This document shows, one piece after another, positions 36,101 to 47,400 of a stretch of DNA of 64,000 nt; positions within the stretch are counted from its first letter, which is position 1; each line of letters opens with the position of its first letter. Where the stretch lies: assembly GCF_000005505.3 (NCBI RefSeq), contig NC_016133.3:39521237-39585236 (forward strand), written 5' to 3'. Origin of the DNA: Brachypodium distachyon. Taxonomy: Eukaryota > Streptophyta > Magnoliopsida > Poales > Poaceae. A program made the translations under genes and the position numbers. The notes under the pieces were generated by a model. It ran no database searches, had not been told where the DNA came from, and worked only from the letters and a program-made list of their open reading frames with translations.

Positions 36101-37111
36101 GAATGTTGCTTGCTGTGCCACAGGTTTGAGGATTTGAGTATCTTTTCATGCCTGGTGTTACATTCTTTTCTATTCTATGCCAGCAGAATCTAATGTGTTA
36201 CTTTATGTATTTACAGTACCGCTCCAGGTGACTGGGTGAACTGTGGGTTGTGCGGTGATTGGGCCCACTTTGGATGTGATAAACGCCAAGGGCTAGGTGC
36301 TTTCAAGGTAAATCCTGAACTTCCATGTTAATTTCCCTTTCCAGAAATTCCAAATTTTAGGTCATCGATTGATCTGAGCTGCTGTGGTAACAGGACTATT
36401 CAAAGACAGATGGTTTGGAATACATCTGTCCCCACTGTAGCGGTACAAATTATAAGAAGCCACCACTACCCAAGAGAGTAGGCAATAGTTCCGCAAATCT
36501 GGCATCTGCATCACAAAATGTTTAATTTTCCTTTTCTTTGCGTGCCCCTTTTGTCCCACATTTTGGGAGAGACGGGGCTGGCAGAAAGTAGGGCCTAGAC
36601 GTGTGTAGTGTTGAGCCGTGTGATCTCATTATTCTGGTTCACTTATGGTGGAAAGTTAAGTGCAATCTGTGACAGCTCAGGAAACATCGAACCTGTTGTG
36701 TTTCATATTTCCTCAGGTTGTGACCGTGCATTTTTTGGCCCATTTTGTTAACAGTATTGATAATTGACCAGTGAAGAAACGATGTGTTCTGTGACTATCG
36801 TATTTCATATTTCCCTGCAAACCATGGCAATTTTGGGCAATTTATTTTGACCTGTTTTTTGTGGATGCTGTTAATTAACCACACATTAATTTGTAGATGT
36901 TGTCAAATTTATTTTCATAATTTTTCTTGACTATAAAAGTTGAACCTTGCATTGGTAGTAGCTGGTGGTAGCACTAGATACTTTCTATACGGAACCTTGC
37001 AAATACACTCATATACTGATGTGCGTTTACATTTTTGAATGATATATCAAGAAAATAATCCTCCCTCCGATTCTTAATTGTACATAGTTGTACCAAATTA
37101 GTAACACATAG

Positions 37112-37924
37112 TTGATGAGGTAAAGCTCCTACTCCTACTTTGTTGTATTACCCGAGATATCAAGGGCTACAATGGTGCTCCTTGAGCTGTTTCTTGAGGA
37201 GGAAGAAGGAGAAGGAGAACTCCTAAGTGGCCAAGTGAGGAACCCCTCTCACAGGAGGGGTGGTGCTTTTATTTATAGGCCGAAGGTGTCACACTGACAT
37301 GTGGACCAAAAGCAAACCCTAGCTACCACCGGGCTCGCTGGGTACGCCCCATGATCCCCTCCGGATTGTCTGGGAGGGGACAACGCAGCTTTGTGCTTTT
37401 CGTACCGCCAGGCGGCGCGCACTGTAGCCATGCCCCGGCCTTCGTCATCTGTCCTTCTACGACGCATCACTGTGTAGTCACCCGGCACAGCGACGTGAGC
37501 AATGACTACTTTTCCGTCATAAAGGGGACGTTGCTTTACTTTACGCCATGTGATCAGGATAGGACCGTTGGCGCATCCCGGCGTTAGTTGAGATCAGATA
37601 GTTCGTGCTTGTCCTGCAATCACATAAGACAAGAAAGATATGCCGTCACACTTTTGGTATGCTGGCTGGTTGTTAAGTCGGCCCGACACTAGTCCCCGAA
37701 GCTGTTGCGGTCCGGCAGGAAGGACAGTTTCCAAAAACTCAAACATTCTCAGAGCCTAAAAGGACTAGACCAAGGAAAATGCCGAAACAGTCCCGAGCTT
37801 TCTTAGCCAAGATCTGGCAACACCGACATACTTTAGTCGGTGTGGTATTTTCAGCTCTGAGCCGAGATTTCTCTTTTAATCGTGGCCAGCAATAAAGAAC
37901 TTTTTCTGCCGACACCAATGCCAC
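37112..37924 (+). repeat. 813-bp retroelement slice at the right junction, identical to 57787-58599
   Basis: The offset to the second copy is constant (20,675 bp) from TTGATGAGG at the left to CAATGCCAC at the right. I saw no difference in the parts compared, including a 71-codon and a 78-codon shadow frame that read the same in both. The slice starts and ends inside the promoter or LTR-like part of the gypsy-like element and has neither its start nor its TATA box. Four filler bases (ATAG, 37108-37111) join it to arm A. Confidence 0.96.
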
Positions 37925-37935
37925 CGACCGCCGTC

Positions 37936-38045
37936 TCCGCCGCCCGTGCCTGCTGCTGCACGCCGAGTTGCCGCCCCTGCTGCTGCACGCTGTCGCACGC
38001 GAGCCTGCTGTTGCGCGCCTCGCTGCCGCCGAGCGCGTGGCTGCT
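37936..38045 (-). repeat. 110-bp GC-rich inverted repeat, right copy
   Basis: Exact reverse complement of 29061-29170. It begins 11 bp after the 813-bp slice. Beyond 38045 the two flanks remain GC-rich and similar in style but no longer align base for base. Confidence 0.95.
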
Positions 38046-40491
38046 CGGGGGCGCTCGGGGGCGCGCGCGGCCGCGGAGACGGCGGTCGGCGACGCGCGCG
38101 GCGAGGGCAGAGCGGGGCGTTGTGGGGCGGCGGCGCGCGGGACAGCGTGGGGCGGCGGCAGGGGCACCGCGCGGCCGCGGCCCGGGCGGCGCTGGGCGGC
38201 GTCGGAGGCGGCAGGGACGGCGCTCGGCGGCAGCGGGCGCAGTCGGCGTGTGCACCGCGCTGCAGCAGCGTGCCGTCACGCGAGGAGATCGATTGGCCAG
38301 CAGCGCATCGCGCCAGAAAGCTCCAGGGAGAACGTTCACTCCATATAATTTCCCATTGCAAAAAGAGAGAAATTTGATGTTGCACTTATTTAGGACGACG
38401 TCGTATACTTCGAAACGGAGGCAGCGTGTTCCTGTACGTGTTTGTGAGGGCTTGCATTCTAGCAAATCTAGTAATATACTGCACTCCGTCCTGAAACTAA
38501 AAAGGGAAAGCGTGAGAAAGTCTGTTTACCAATATCTCTTCAATTAATGCTCATGAAAAAGACCCCACAATTGCTGATATTAATCTTTTCTGTACTTTCG
38601 GGAAACCGCCAAAACGGGTTGCTTGAGCAGATATTTCTTCCTCGTGTTCTAGGACCACTTTGATCTGACCTCACAGTTCTCCGGTGATATTTTCAGCTAA
38701 TGGACCACTTTGATATTTTCATCTCACATAATTTATTGATTTCTTTTGTGCTTTGTGCACTTTTGCTTTGATCGAAGTAGCAGTGGCACATTTACCTTTC
38801 GTAGTATTAAAAAAGCTGTCTATGAATCAATTGCCCGGAAAGAAAGAAAGAAAGAAAATCATCTCACAGGCACTTCTATTATCTCGAATTTTCATACCAA
38901 GGAAGAGGCTCCTGCTAATCTTATACAGTATAGTCTTATGCGTTTATGACAAAACATAGCATACAATATGTTATCACTTAATGCCATCAATTATTATTAA
39001 TATAAAATTTATTTAAAAGCATGTTCTGAAAAGATGAATCTAGAACAACTCAAAAAAAGTCAGTTTTTCTTAAAAAATCATCTCTTAATTAAGATAAAAA
39101 GATATGTAGTTCTTTCATTTCACTCTCATTCAAATCAGACATTATTCTACCGACATTGTTAAGAAAAAATGATTATACATTGTCCTAGGAAATAAGAATA
39201 CAATTAGAAAGGTGGAGTGACCGATAATGTAATTGATGTTCCAGTTGTGGTTAGTTTAGTTTTCTTTCGGCACAGATGAAACATACCTATAAGAAGAAAT
39301 CAACCAGATTTCAAGCCTATGACTACGAGGACTTAACGTGCCTCCATTGAGGCTATTTTTTTGCAACTAAACTGGTTCCACCAACCATATTATCTTACGA
39401 CTAAAACCCTTTTTAAGAAAAACTTACGAATAAAATTTTGTTATCCATCACTAGAACCCCGAAATTGCGACGTGGTACAAAATGTGCTCAATTTTTTAAG
39501 AATTAGATGATGTCCCGCACGTTGTACGGAAATACATGATGAGTGAAATTGAGTAGCAACGAAAGAGTATCCAAAACTCAAAACATAGAATGAAATTGTA
39601 TGATAGATTTTTCACATAGTGAGGATAGCATGATGGAAAATATCATGCATGCATGTGCAACAAATTTGAGTTTCTCGCTAAATAGGTGTGAACATATTAA
39701 TGATGTGATGATGTGGCATGCTTGCATGTTGAGAGAAATCATGTAGTGGGTTTCTCCTACTTAGATATAGAAGATATGGGCTAACCTCTACAAATGTATT
39801 TCCTCAAGGAATTTTCAAGAAGCACCAGTATATAAAAAAACAACATAATTTAGTTACGATGCTTGAGAGTTAATTGCTAGAACAATTCCCGATAGCGTAT
39901 TCACGGTCGAGCAAATTGAATGGATGATATAGGTCTCAGCTAGCTGCTTTTAAAAAAATATAAATCAGTCTGCTTGCCAAACCATTAACTGGATCAAACT
40001 TTTTTTAAAAGAAAAATAACTAGGTCAAAGTCCAAAGGTCCATCATTGTTGTTCCTTCCACCACCATCGTTGCCTTCCAACCAAAGCTTGCCTCCACAAA
40101 CACCATCTTCTTCCGTTGTCACATGAAGCATCCACATACATTTTTATTGGGCTCTAGTTAACACCGTCAGCTCTAATGCCAAACTCTGGTGAGGCCTTCT
40201 TCCTCTATTCTACCGTCCTTGCTTCACCGGCACTGCTATAAACTCCACCTGTCAACACTATCCACTTTGGTAAGGTCTCCTCCATTTGCTCCCCCATCCA
40301 CTGCGCACAGATGACTTCTCTGCTAAAATTGCAGGCGCGTCGACAATGGGTCCGTCTCGTTGTAAATGTCGATGTGGTGGTTTAGCTTGGCTGTAGTCTT
40401 TAGTCATCTAAGCAATATTCCCTCCGTCGAAATATATAAGTTCAACATGGATTTGGATGTCAAACTTTGACCAACTATCAGACAAACAATA
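38046..40491. other. GC-rich tail (to about 38330), then AT-rich intergenic DNA
   Basis: The first 280 bp continue the GC-rich, Arg/Ala-coding low-complexity style. The rest is AT-rich with a short AAAG repeat (about 38840-38860) and no recognisable gene. Near 40420 a lone MITE end (ATTCCCTCCGTCGAAATATA) precedes the MITE at 40492. Confidence 0.5.
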
Positions 40492-40698
40492 CACCATCCG
40501 TTCCAAAACATAACTCATATAGATTTTTCTCATTTGTTCCACAACACATCTCATTTTTTTCTTGGTATCCGCACCCGACCAATAACTACTCACATTCATT
40601 TATTATTAATCTAATATGAGTGGTCAGACACTAGAAACGAGAGCTGCCTTGGTCCAAATGCACAAATCTATATGAATTGTGTTTTGGAATGAAGGAAG
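40492..40698. repeat. Stowaway-type MITE upstream of the FLZ gene
   Basis: Ends CACCATCCGTTCCAAAACA and TGTTTTGGAATGAAGGAAG pair, with TA on both sides, 207 bp. Inner complementary stretches (CATATAGATTT and AAATCTATATG) extend the hairpin. It seems to sit inside an older MITE whose left end is near 40417. Confidence 0.8.
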
Positions 40699-41072
40699 TA
40701 TTTGAGAAACATGTCCAAAAGTTATACCATTGGAAATGGTTCTCAATAGAGGTCCAATGATCGATTCTCCCACACAAAAGAATCAGTTAAAAAAATTCTG
40801 AATAAGACCCCACACGTTAAAATCCAGGGGCCCAGACCTGTAACTGAAAGGTGCTTCCTCACTCACTATTGGGTCATGTGGAAGAAGCGATCTTAGTACT
40901 TCAAAAACATAAACATTTCGTGGTCATCAATTGGTTTTAAATACCAATGGGGCCTCTCCCCTTCAGACTCCCCCTCACCCCGTCTCCCGGCGCTACACGT
41001 ACGCTTATCAACCCTGCAGGTGATTCCACTCCCCGAGTCTCGTCATCAATCCCACCCCCTTTCTCTCCACCA

Positions 41073-41693
41073 ATGCTCCCGAGAAGACAGAGCATCTTCC
41101 ATCTCGGGGAAGATGTCGGCAACGGCGGCGGCAGCGCTCCGTGCCACCGCCGCGGCGTTCTCGGCGGCGCGCCGTCGCCGTCGCCGTCCTCCATGAGCGG
41201 CCGCGTGCGCGAGCGGCTCGTCGTGGGGCTCCAGATCCTCGTGCACCAGCAGAAGCACGGCGGCCGGCAGGCGCACGCCGCGAACGTGGTGCTCAAGCAG
41301 ATGGTCCGGCGGCCCGGCGGCGGAGGATTCCTCAAGGCCTGCTCCCTTTGCCGGAGGGAGCTCAGCCCCAACAAGGACGTCTACATGTACAGGTACCAAA
41401 ACCAAATTAAACCCAATCGACAACCGGAATTGGTACACACATCCGGCCGGGCCGGGCCTGGGCAGGACAGGAACCTGATTGAATGAACTCTCTGTTCGTG
41501 CAGAGGGGACCAAGGGTTCTGCAGCGAGGAGTGCAGGGGACAGCAGATCCTGCTGGATGAGGCGCGGGAGCGGGAGGCCGCCGGCAAGGAGCGGCGCCGA
41601 GCGCTGCAGGCCCGCCATCAGGCCCATCAGCAGCAGCACACGCCCATCGGCGGCAGGCCCAGGAAGACGACGACGCCGCTGGCCGTCGCGTAG
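41073..41693 (+). CDS. FLZ-type (FCS-like) zinc-finger protein, 2 exons
   Basis: Exons 41073-41392 and 41504-41693 join in frame (GT-AG, 111-bp intron) to give 169 residues ending LAVA. The FLZ domain, also called DUF581, occupies about residues 92-135: [33 protein letters not shown] by position. It has the CxxC pair, the YMYRGD.. FCSxECR core and the trailing QILLDEARER helix. The exon boundary falls inside the domain (in the R of MYRG), as is common in this family. In plants FLZ proteins bind SnRK1 kinase subunits as scaffolds; that role is family knowledge. I chose MLPRRQSIF as the start; an in-frame ATG at 40947 would add 42 residues. The C-terminal Gln/His/Arg-rich tail is less conserved. 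Confidence 0.9.
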
Positions 41694-42165
41694 CCTAGCT
41701 AATACCAACGCCACGGCATGGGCCGGAACCGGGAAGGACGAGTGAATAATTAATGAATCTAGAGCTAGCTGAGAAGAAGCCGATCGATTGGGGAAGTGTG
41801 TGTTTGTTTTTTGCGAGTTGCGGTTAATTATCCTGAAGGAAGTGCACTCAGCTTGCTCCTGATGTAAAACATGCGTGATCCCATCGAATCTAAATACAGA
41901 TAGAAGAAAGAAAATGCGAAGACAAAGAAAGATTCTTTGTGCTCTATTGTTATGTGATCGATTTGTTACGTTCCGGTCAGTTGTGTCCATCTTCGAGTCT
42001 GTGACCGGGTAATAGATTCTCAGCACTGGTAATTATTAAAGGCCTTGATGTTGAGGGAGGGGATCTGTGCCGAGTTTGACAAGGAGTTGGAAGGTACTAG
42101 AAAACCTTTGACGTCTCGTTAACTGATGGGGCTAGTGGACCAGTCAGTGGGTGGTCATAGAGTGC
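41694..42165. other. FLZ gene 3' flank
   Basis: Probably the 3' UTR and downstream spacer of the FLZ gene. No other gene, repeat or RNA structure seen. Confidence 0.5.
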
Positions 42166-42444
42166 CTATGACTGGTGCCTTGCTTCACCATCCACCCAAA
42201 ACCAGCTTTGAACCCAGTTTTCACTGTTTAACATCACCCGGTAAAAAAATGCAGGGTCATCCTGAAGCAACTCATCGAAATAAGCTATGGTTTCACCCAA
42301 TTCACATTCCTTGTCCTCACACCGCAAACCAGATCGGAAGTTGCTGATGTCTTTAAGGTGGGTTGTGAGGCACCATATGACCTGAACCATAGAACTCCGA
42401 CATAATCGAATGCGACCTGCACACCACAGAAAAATAATAAGCAA
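42166..42444 (-). pseudogene. FAR1-related (MULE transposase-derived) fragment
   Basis: The minus-strand frame includes ETIAYFDELLQDDPAFFYRV, then LNSENWVQSWFWVDGEAR. FAR1/FHY3-like proteins and Mutator-type transposases carry this layout (a YF....DP.FFY..  block, then NLFWVDGxAR) just before the MULE catalytic domain. Only about 70 residues are recognisable. The upstream C-rich FAR1 domain and the catalytic domain are absent. It may be a gene relic or a transposon relic between the FLZ and LEA genes. Confidence 0.6.
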
Positions 42445-42659
42445 CTCCGAACTGAAAAGCTATTTCACAAATCACTAAGGCAATATAAAAAAGAAAATAG
42501 TATGGGCAACTTTGATTTTCAAACATACAACCCTATTTAATGGTGAGACCCGCCAATGATGGCTGTCTACATGCTCACAAATCAAAAGTAAGACCCGTTA
42601 GTGATGATACCCTTATAATTGACTGTTCGTGATTTGTATCACTGACGGGCCTTAATTGC

Positions 42660-42877
42660 GACATGTCAGTGCTGAGCATTGTTTATATTTTCTCAAGTAT
42701 TTCAGTGTTCGCCGGGACAGACGGGGCGCAGCAATACATGACTTCATGGTCTGGTACCGCGTGTTAAGTGTTAACAAGGCCATTGTCCTTGTATATTCGT
42801 CAAACACTCTTTGTAAGTTTCTTTTGATTTTAATAAAGTTGTGCATGCAGGCCGTTGCCCGCCGGTCAAAAAAAAAG
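42660..42877 (+). mobile_element. Possible LINE-like tail with oligo(A)
   Basis: A stretch ending TTTTAATAAAGTTGTGCATG, then GCCGTTGCCCGCCGGTC and nine A residues, resembles the 3' end of a non-LTR element. No coding part or target duplication was identified, so this is tentative. Confidence 0.35.
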
Positions 42878-43268
42878 GGCGATTGTTGGAGTTGCTCCGT
42901 TCCTCTCTTTCTCTCTCAAACAATGGGCCAGAATTACTGAGTTGAAATTGCATACACCTTCCAAAGCCCATTACACGCAATGGTATATACTACTCCTACA
43001 TATGACTCACCGATGTTAGGCCCACCAAGCCCACACAGCCCACAATCCGAAAATCTATCCGCAGAATCCGCTAGTTCAACTTGAGTTGAAGAAATCGAAG
43101 CGGTTCCAAGCTGCCGCTTTTTCCTTGAAAACCTCGAAGCTCCGACTTGCGCTCCAAGCAAGATGCTGGAGCCATAAACCCTCGCCCCCACGTCTCCCAA
43201 ACCCAAAACCCTAACTAACACGCCCGCATCTGTCGATCCGTTCCTTGCAAGCCCCGAATTGACACACT

Positions 43269-43574
43269 ATGGCATCACGCGTTCTCCTCTCGTCATCGTC
43301 CCGGATCGCCGGCCAGCTAGAGGCCGCGAGTAATAATGTCCGCGGTGGCGGCCGGGGGTACGCTGCGGCGGCCGTCGCACGACAGGAGCCTTCTTCAGCA
43401 GCCGGCGTGGCGAGCAGGCTTGCGGAAGATGCGACGGCTGCTTCTAAGAAGGATGGCTGCTTCTGGATGAGGAACCCCAAGACGGGGTACTGGAAGCAGG
43501 AGAAGCACTTTGGGGATGTCGATGCCGCCGACCTCCGCGCGTGGCTGCTCTTCTCCAACAAGCATTATAACTAG
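43269..43574 (+). CDS. LEA_3 (SAG21/ARG2-like) family protein
   Basis: A single open frame of 101 residues. The N-terminal 35 residues (MASRVLLSSSSRIAGQLEAA.. RGYAAAAVA) are rich in Arg, Ser and Ala with no acids early on. They resemble the mitochondrial-targeting N-terminus of LEA_3 proteins, including the RGYAA motif. After a variable linker comes GCFWMRNPKTGYWKQE..FGDVDAADLRAWLL, which lines up with the WVPDPVTGYYKPEN..EIDVAELR block of that family. LEA_3 proteins are induced by ageing, drought or auxin and are thought to protect organelles; that is family knowledge. The length matches the family. It lies in the spacer between the inverted arms with no visible damage. Confidence 0.82.
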   Translation: MASRVLLSSSSRIAGQLEAASNNVRGGGRGYAAAAVARQEPSSAAGVASRLAEDATAASKKDGCFWMRNPKTGYWKQEKHFGDVDAADLRAWLLFSNKHYN

Positions 43575-44241
43575 TTAATGAGGCTACGGATCTACTCGAT
43601 CGGCTGAGGGTTTTGATGGGATTATGAGGGTTTCGACGGGAGAAGCCAGAAGGCCCAGAAGCATGTATGGTTCATGAAGCCACATGAGCTTGAGGATCGA
43701 TGTGCAGTTAATTGTGCACGCATGCGTCGGGTGAAGTCTGGAATTGAAGTCTTGGTCCATGGATATGATCCTTATCGTTAGATGTTCTTGTTTCTTAAAG
43801 TGCTAGAGATTGGTATTGTAAAATTCCTTTTTGTGTGGCCTGGCGCGCGCGATTCCCCCGGTGATTGCCTCAAAAAGAATTAGCTCATTGTTTCTCTTGT
43901 GTCAATGCTTCGTGGTTAACTTCATGATTTGGTTTCCTCAGTTGTAACCGTGCACTGCATGCACCTTGTGTTCTTCATGGTAAGCCAATGTGCTGATGTG
44001 CATATATGCATGAGGGTCAAATTTTTTTGGTACATTTACTCCTGAGCACTGAGCACATCTCCTCGTCACGTGCCTTGGCGGCCGGCTAACCTCACCACCG
44101 AGGCCTCAACTCCAGGCTAGCCGGTACGTACGACTGCATGAGCAAAGGGCGGCCGTATTACCAAACGCACGACACACCAGATCCACGCGACACCACGTGG
44201 CGTCGGACCATTTTCAATCCACTCGCACATCATGAATGATA
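43575..44241. other. Intergenic, 3' flank of the LEA_3 gene
   Basis: Contains the presumed 3' UTR, then ordinary intergenic sequence with no gene or repeat that I can identify before the MITE at 44242. Confidence 0.5.
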
Positions 44242-44338
44242 GTCCTCCGATCCTAAATTTTTGTCTCAAATTTGCCTAAATATGTATCTACTCTTAAAAG
44301 CCTTCTAGATACATGTAATATTTCGACATCGGACGGAG
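44242..44338. repeat. Stowaway MITE, Thalos-like
   Basis: Ends GTCCTCCGATCCTAAATTTT and TCGACATCGGACGGAG pair loosely and are flanked by TA; the interior has TTTGCCTAAATATGTATCTA. About 97 bp. Confidence 0.75.
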
Positions 44339-44411
44339 TATATTTCATTATTGGTATATCACTCCAACAATCATATTTCAAAAATGAATGGCATTATCAA
44401 TGAATGGACTT

Positions 44412-44476
44412 CCCTTTGATTGATAATAAGTGTTACTAATTTGGTACAACTATGTACAATTAAGAATCGGAGGGAG
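44412..44476. repeat. Complete short MITE cut by the arm boundary in the other copy
   Basis: The left part CCCTTTGATTGATAATAAGTG and right part TACAATTAAGAATCGGAGGG are partly complementary around a GTACAACTATGTAC-type centre. In arm A only the part from 44430 rightward is present (as 37107 leftward), so the duplication boundary falls inside this MITE. Confidence 0.7.
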
Positions 44477-47400
44477 GATTATTTTCTTGATATATCATTC
44501 AAAAATGTAAACGCACATCAGTATATGAGTGTATTTGCAAGGTTCCGTATAGAAAGTATCTAGTGCTACCACCAGCTACTACCAATGCAAGGTTCAACTT
44601 TTATAGTCAAGAAAAATTATGAAAATAAATTTGACAACATCTACAAATTAATGTGTGGTTAATTAACAGCATCCACAAAAAACAGGTCAAAATAAATTGC
44701 CCAAAATTGCCATGGTTTGCAGGGAAATATGAAATACGATAGTCACAGAACACATCGTTTCTTCACTGGTCAATTATCAATACTGTTAACAAAATGGGCC
44801 AAAAAATGCACGGTCACAACCTGAGGAAATATGAAACACAACAGGTTCGATGTTTCCTGAGCTGTCACAGATTGCACTTAACTTTCCACCATAAGTGAAC
44901 CAGAATAATGAGATCACACGGCTCAACACTACACACGTCTAGGCCCTACTTTCTGCCAGCCCCGTCTCTCCCAAAATGTGGGACAAAAGGGGCACGCAAA
45001 GAAAAGGAAAATTAAACATTTTGTGATGCAGATGCCAGATTTGCGGAACTATTGCCTACTCTCTTGGGTAGTGGTGGCTTCTTATAATTTGTACCGCTAC
45101 AGTGGGGACAGATGTATTCCAAACCATCTGTCTTTGAATAGTCCTGTTACCACAGCAGCTCAGATCAATCGATGACCTAAAATTTGGAATTTCTGGAAAG
45201 GGAAATTAACATGGAAGTTCAGGATTTACCTTGAAAGCACCTAGCCCTTGGCGTTTATCACATCCAAAGTGGGCCCAATCACCGCACAACCCACAGTTCA
45301 CCCAGTCACCTGGAGCGGTACTGTAAATACATAAAGTAACACATTAGATTCTGCTGGCATAGAATAGAAAAGAATGTAACACCAGGCATGAAAAGATACT
45401 CAAATCCTCAAACCTGTGGCACAGCAAGCAACATTCACCATCGACATCGTCATGACAAAGTTGGTATTCTAGCAAGTATGTTTCGTAGTGTCTTTTTAGC
45501 GTGTTTCCAACACCCTATATAAAAATGGACAAAGTGAGAACACCAGGATACAATTAGCAACTCATAATTAGGCAAATGAACCAGACGGACAGATAGCAGC
45601 AAACTTAATAAATGTCGAAATAAAATATATAATTAGCACAAAGAACTTAATATAGTGAAACTAATTTGAAAATCAAAACTTACTGAGCAATAGCAGGTTA
45701 ACATCAGAAATACAACCGATGGTACCACAAATAATAGTAGGCATTGAGTCCTTCAGTATACAATAAAAAGAACGAAAAGAGTGTCTGAAACACATGCATA
45801 CCGTCATTTTATTGGTAACAGTATGGTTGCACATCTTCGAAAATACTTGACCTTTCCAATTTATGCCATTGCCAACATAAAAGCCACCTCTGGATACAAC
45901 CTGAATGATCAATCAGCATATTTGTTAACGGAATGATTAATATCACGAATTGTTTAGCTTCATAGTCAATATATGAGATAAGCAGTACAAAACCACCTCT
46001 TTGTACAAGTTATATAAATCAAGGCGCTTTGCATTTAGGATTGCATCTGGAAATTCAGCTAGTCCTCCTTGAGGTACAAGTCGAGTGTGGCCCCTTTGGA
46101 GTAAAAACTGCATGAGATCTTTCAAGAAATCTTCCTGCAAAAAGTCAGGATGATATGTGTTTATTAGCATAAATAATGAGAAAGGAAAAAAGAACACATG
46201 ATGATCCAAAAGTTTACTTCATGGCAAGTTTGGATAGGCAACCGGTCGCAACCATGTTTCTTCATTGGGAGAGGATTCAATAGAAGTGCTTGTTGAGAAC
46301 GTGATGACCCGGATGACGATTTCCTTCGAGTTGCTGAGGCAGCAGGTACTGAATTATGCTTTCCTGGTGGACGTGCTGGAAAGCTGGACTTAGTTTGATA
46401 AGCACCATTAATGATAGACTGAGTGAAACCCGTAAAAGGATGCAGGTGTTGCTTTGAAGAGCGGGGAATGGGTCTCATTGTTGCTGGCTTCAGCCTGGTC
46501 TTGACTGATGGCAGAGAAGATCCATCCATCAGATGTTTCTTGTCATCTCCAACTCCATTTGCACAAGAAACATTTGGTTCCACCTCGAGACTTCCCTTCA
46601 TTCTTCTCTCCTTAGTAAGGGATGCTGACCATCTTGGCAGATGTAAATATGGACCGACTTCAATAGGTCGATCTTTGTACTGGCTTGTGCAAAAGAAAAG
46701 AAGTCGATCTGCATCTTGCCTATTGAATGAAGATACTGGTGTACTATTTACACTGGCAATTCCAAGTCCAACCAAGCTTTTGTAAGAGATATCTGGAGCA
46801 AGTTGTTTCAAAATCTAGACAGTTAAGAAGAATTTTCAGTCAGTGATAAACGAACATCCACTCATACATATGATAATTATGTAACGAAAATATAACAGAA
46901 ACAGAGAAAGAAAGGATAAACCAGATAGCTCATTATTTTTGTAACAGGTCAGTCCTGTTGACGAAAATTACTCACATGGTACAAAGGAAATAGAGCCCTT
47001 AAGACTTATTAAACCACCATATAAATTATGCATTAAATAGTTCAAACTTTGCTTGTTTTCAATACATTTAGCCATCTTATTTTTAGGCACAATCACAGCA
47101 GAATTGTTTAGCAGAAAAAAGAACTGGGCCTCTAGTTTCCGTAAAGCACTATATTTGCTAACATAAGAACACAACTAGAATCTAGAGGACAGTGGAAACT
47201 GTCATAAAACATGTGAACAACAAACACCCCAAAATAAAATGGTGCTGGAAACTCCAGGACAAGTTATTATTCCAAACAGAAGAACAAAGTTCTACAATAT
47301 GGATATGCGTCCATAACATAGTTTCCCTGCATGTCATTCCACTATGAATACCCTCAGGCCTCAAATGAGGCTTACTTGGCCAAGAGAAAAGTAGCTGCTC

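Larger units (their letters stand above)
30778..36525 (+). pseudogene. ARID4: ARID4 second copy, 5'-truncated (exons 4-16 only)
   Basis: Exons: 30778-30866, 30944-31196, 31285-31341, 32470-32501, 33292-33360, 33455-33590, 33673-33846, 34723-35319, 35403-35540, 35637-35735, 36023-36123, 36217-36307, 36394-36525. All splice sites and the frame are intact, and the coding sequence appears identical to the complete copy. The ARID and PHD-like regions are therefore retained. Exons 1-3 (134 residues, including the start codon) and the native promoter are missing because the duplicated segment begins about 30 bp downstream of exon 3. Expression would need a promoter from the flanking repeat or retroelement DNA. 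It might yield an N-terminally shortened protein, or RNA that pairs with the other copy. Confidence 0.93.
29214..37107 (+). repeat. Arm A of a 7,894-bp near-perfect inverted duplication
   Basis: Every position x here corresponds to 81537 - x in arm B (44430-52323). This was checked at both ends, at all 13 shared exons and at several intronic landmarks, with no indel found. I noticed two substitutions: 29231 (A here, T equivalent in arm B) and 32913 (T here, G equivalent in B); others may exist. Arm A holds ARID4 introns and exons from inside intron 3 to past the stop codon. It ends in the middle of a Stowaway MITE that is whole in arm B's surroundings. Confidence 0.97.

Noticed and set aside
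37882..38547. Open frames of about 200 codons on both strands over the right GC-rich block
   Set aside because: They span the retroelement slice and the 110-bp inverted repeat and have repeat-like composition; no family is recognisable.
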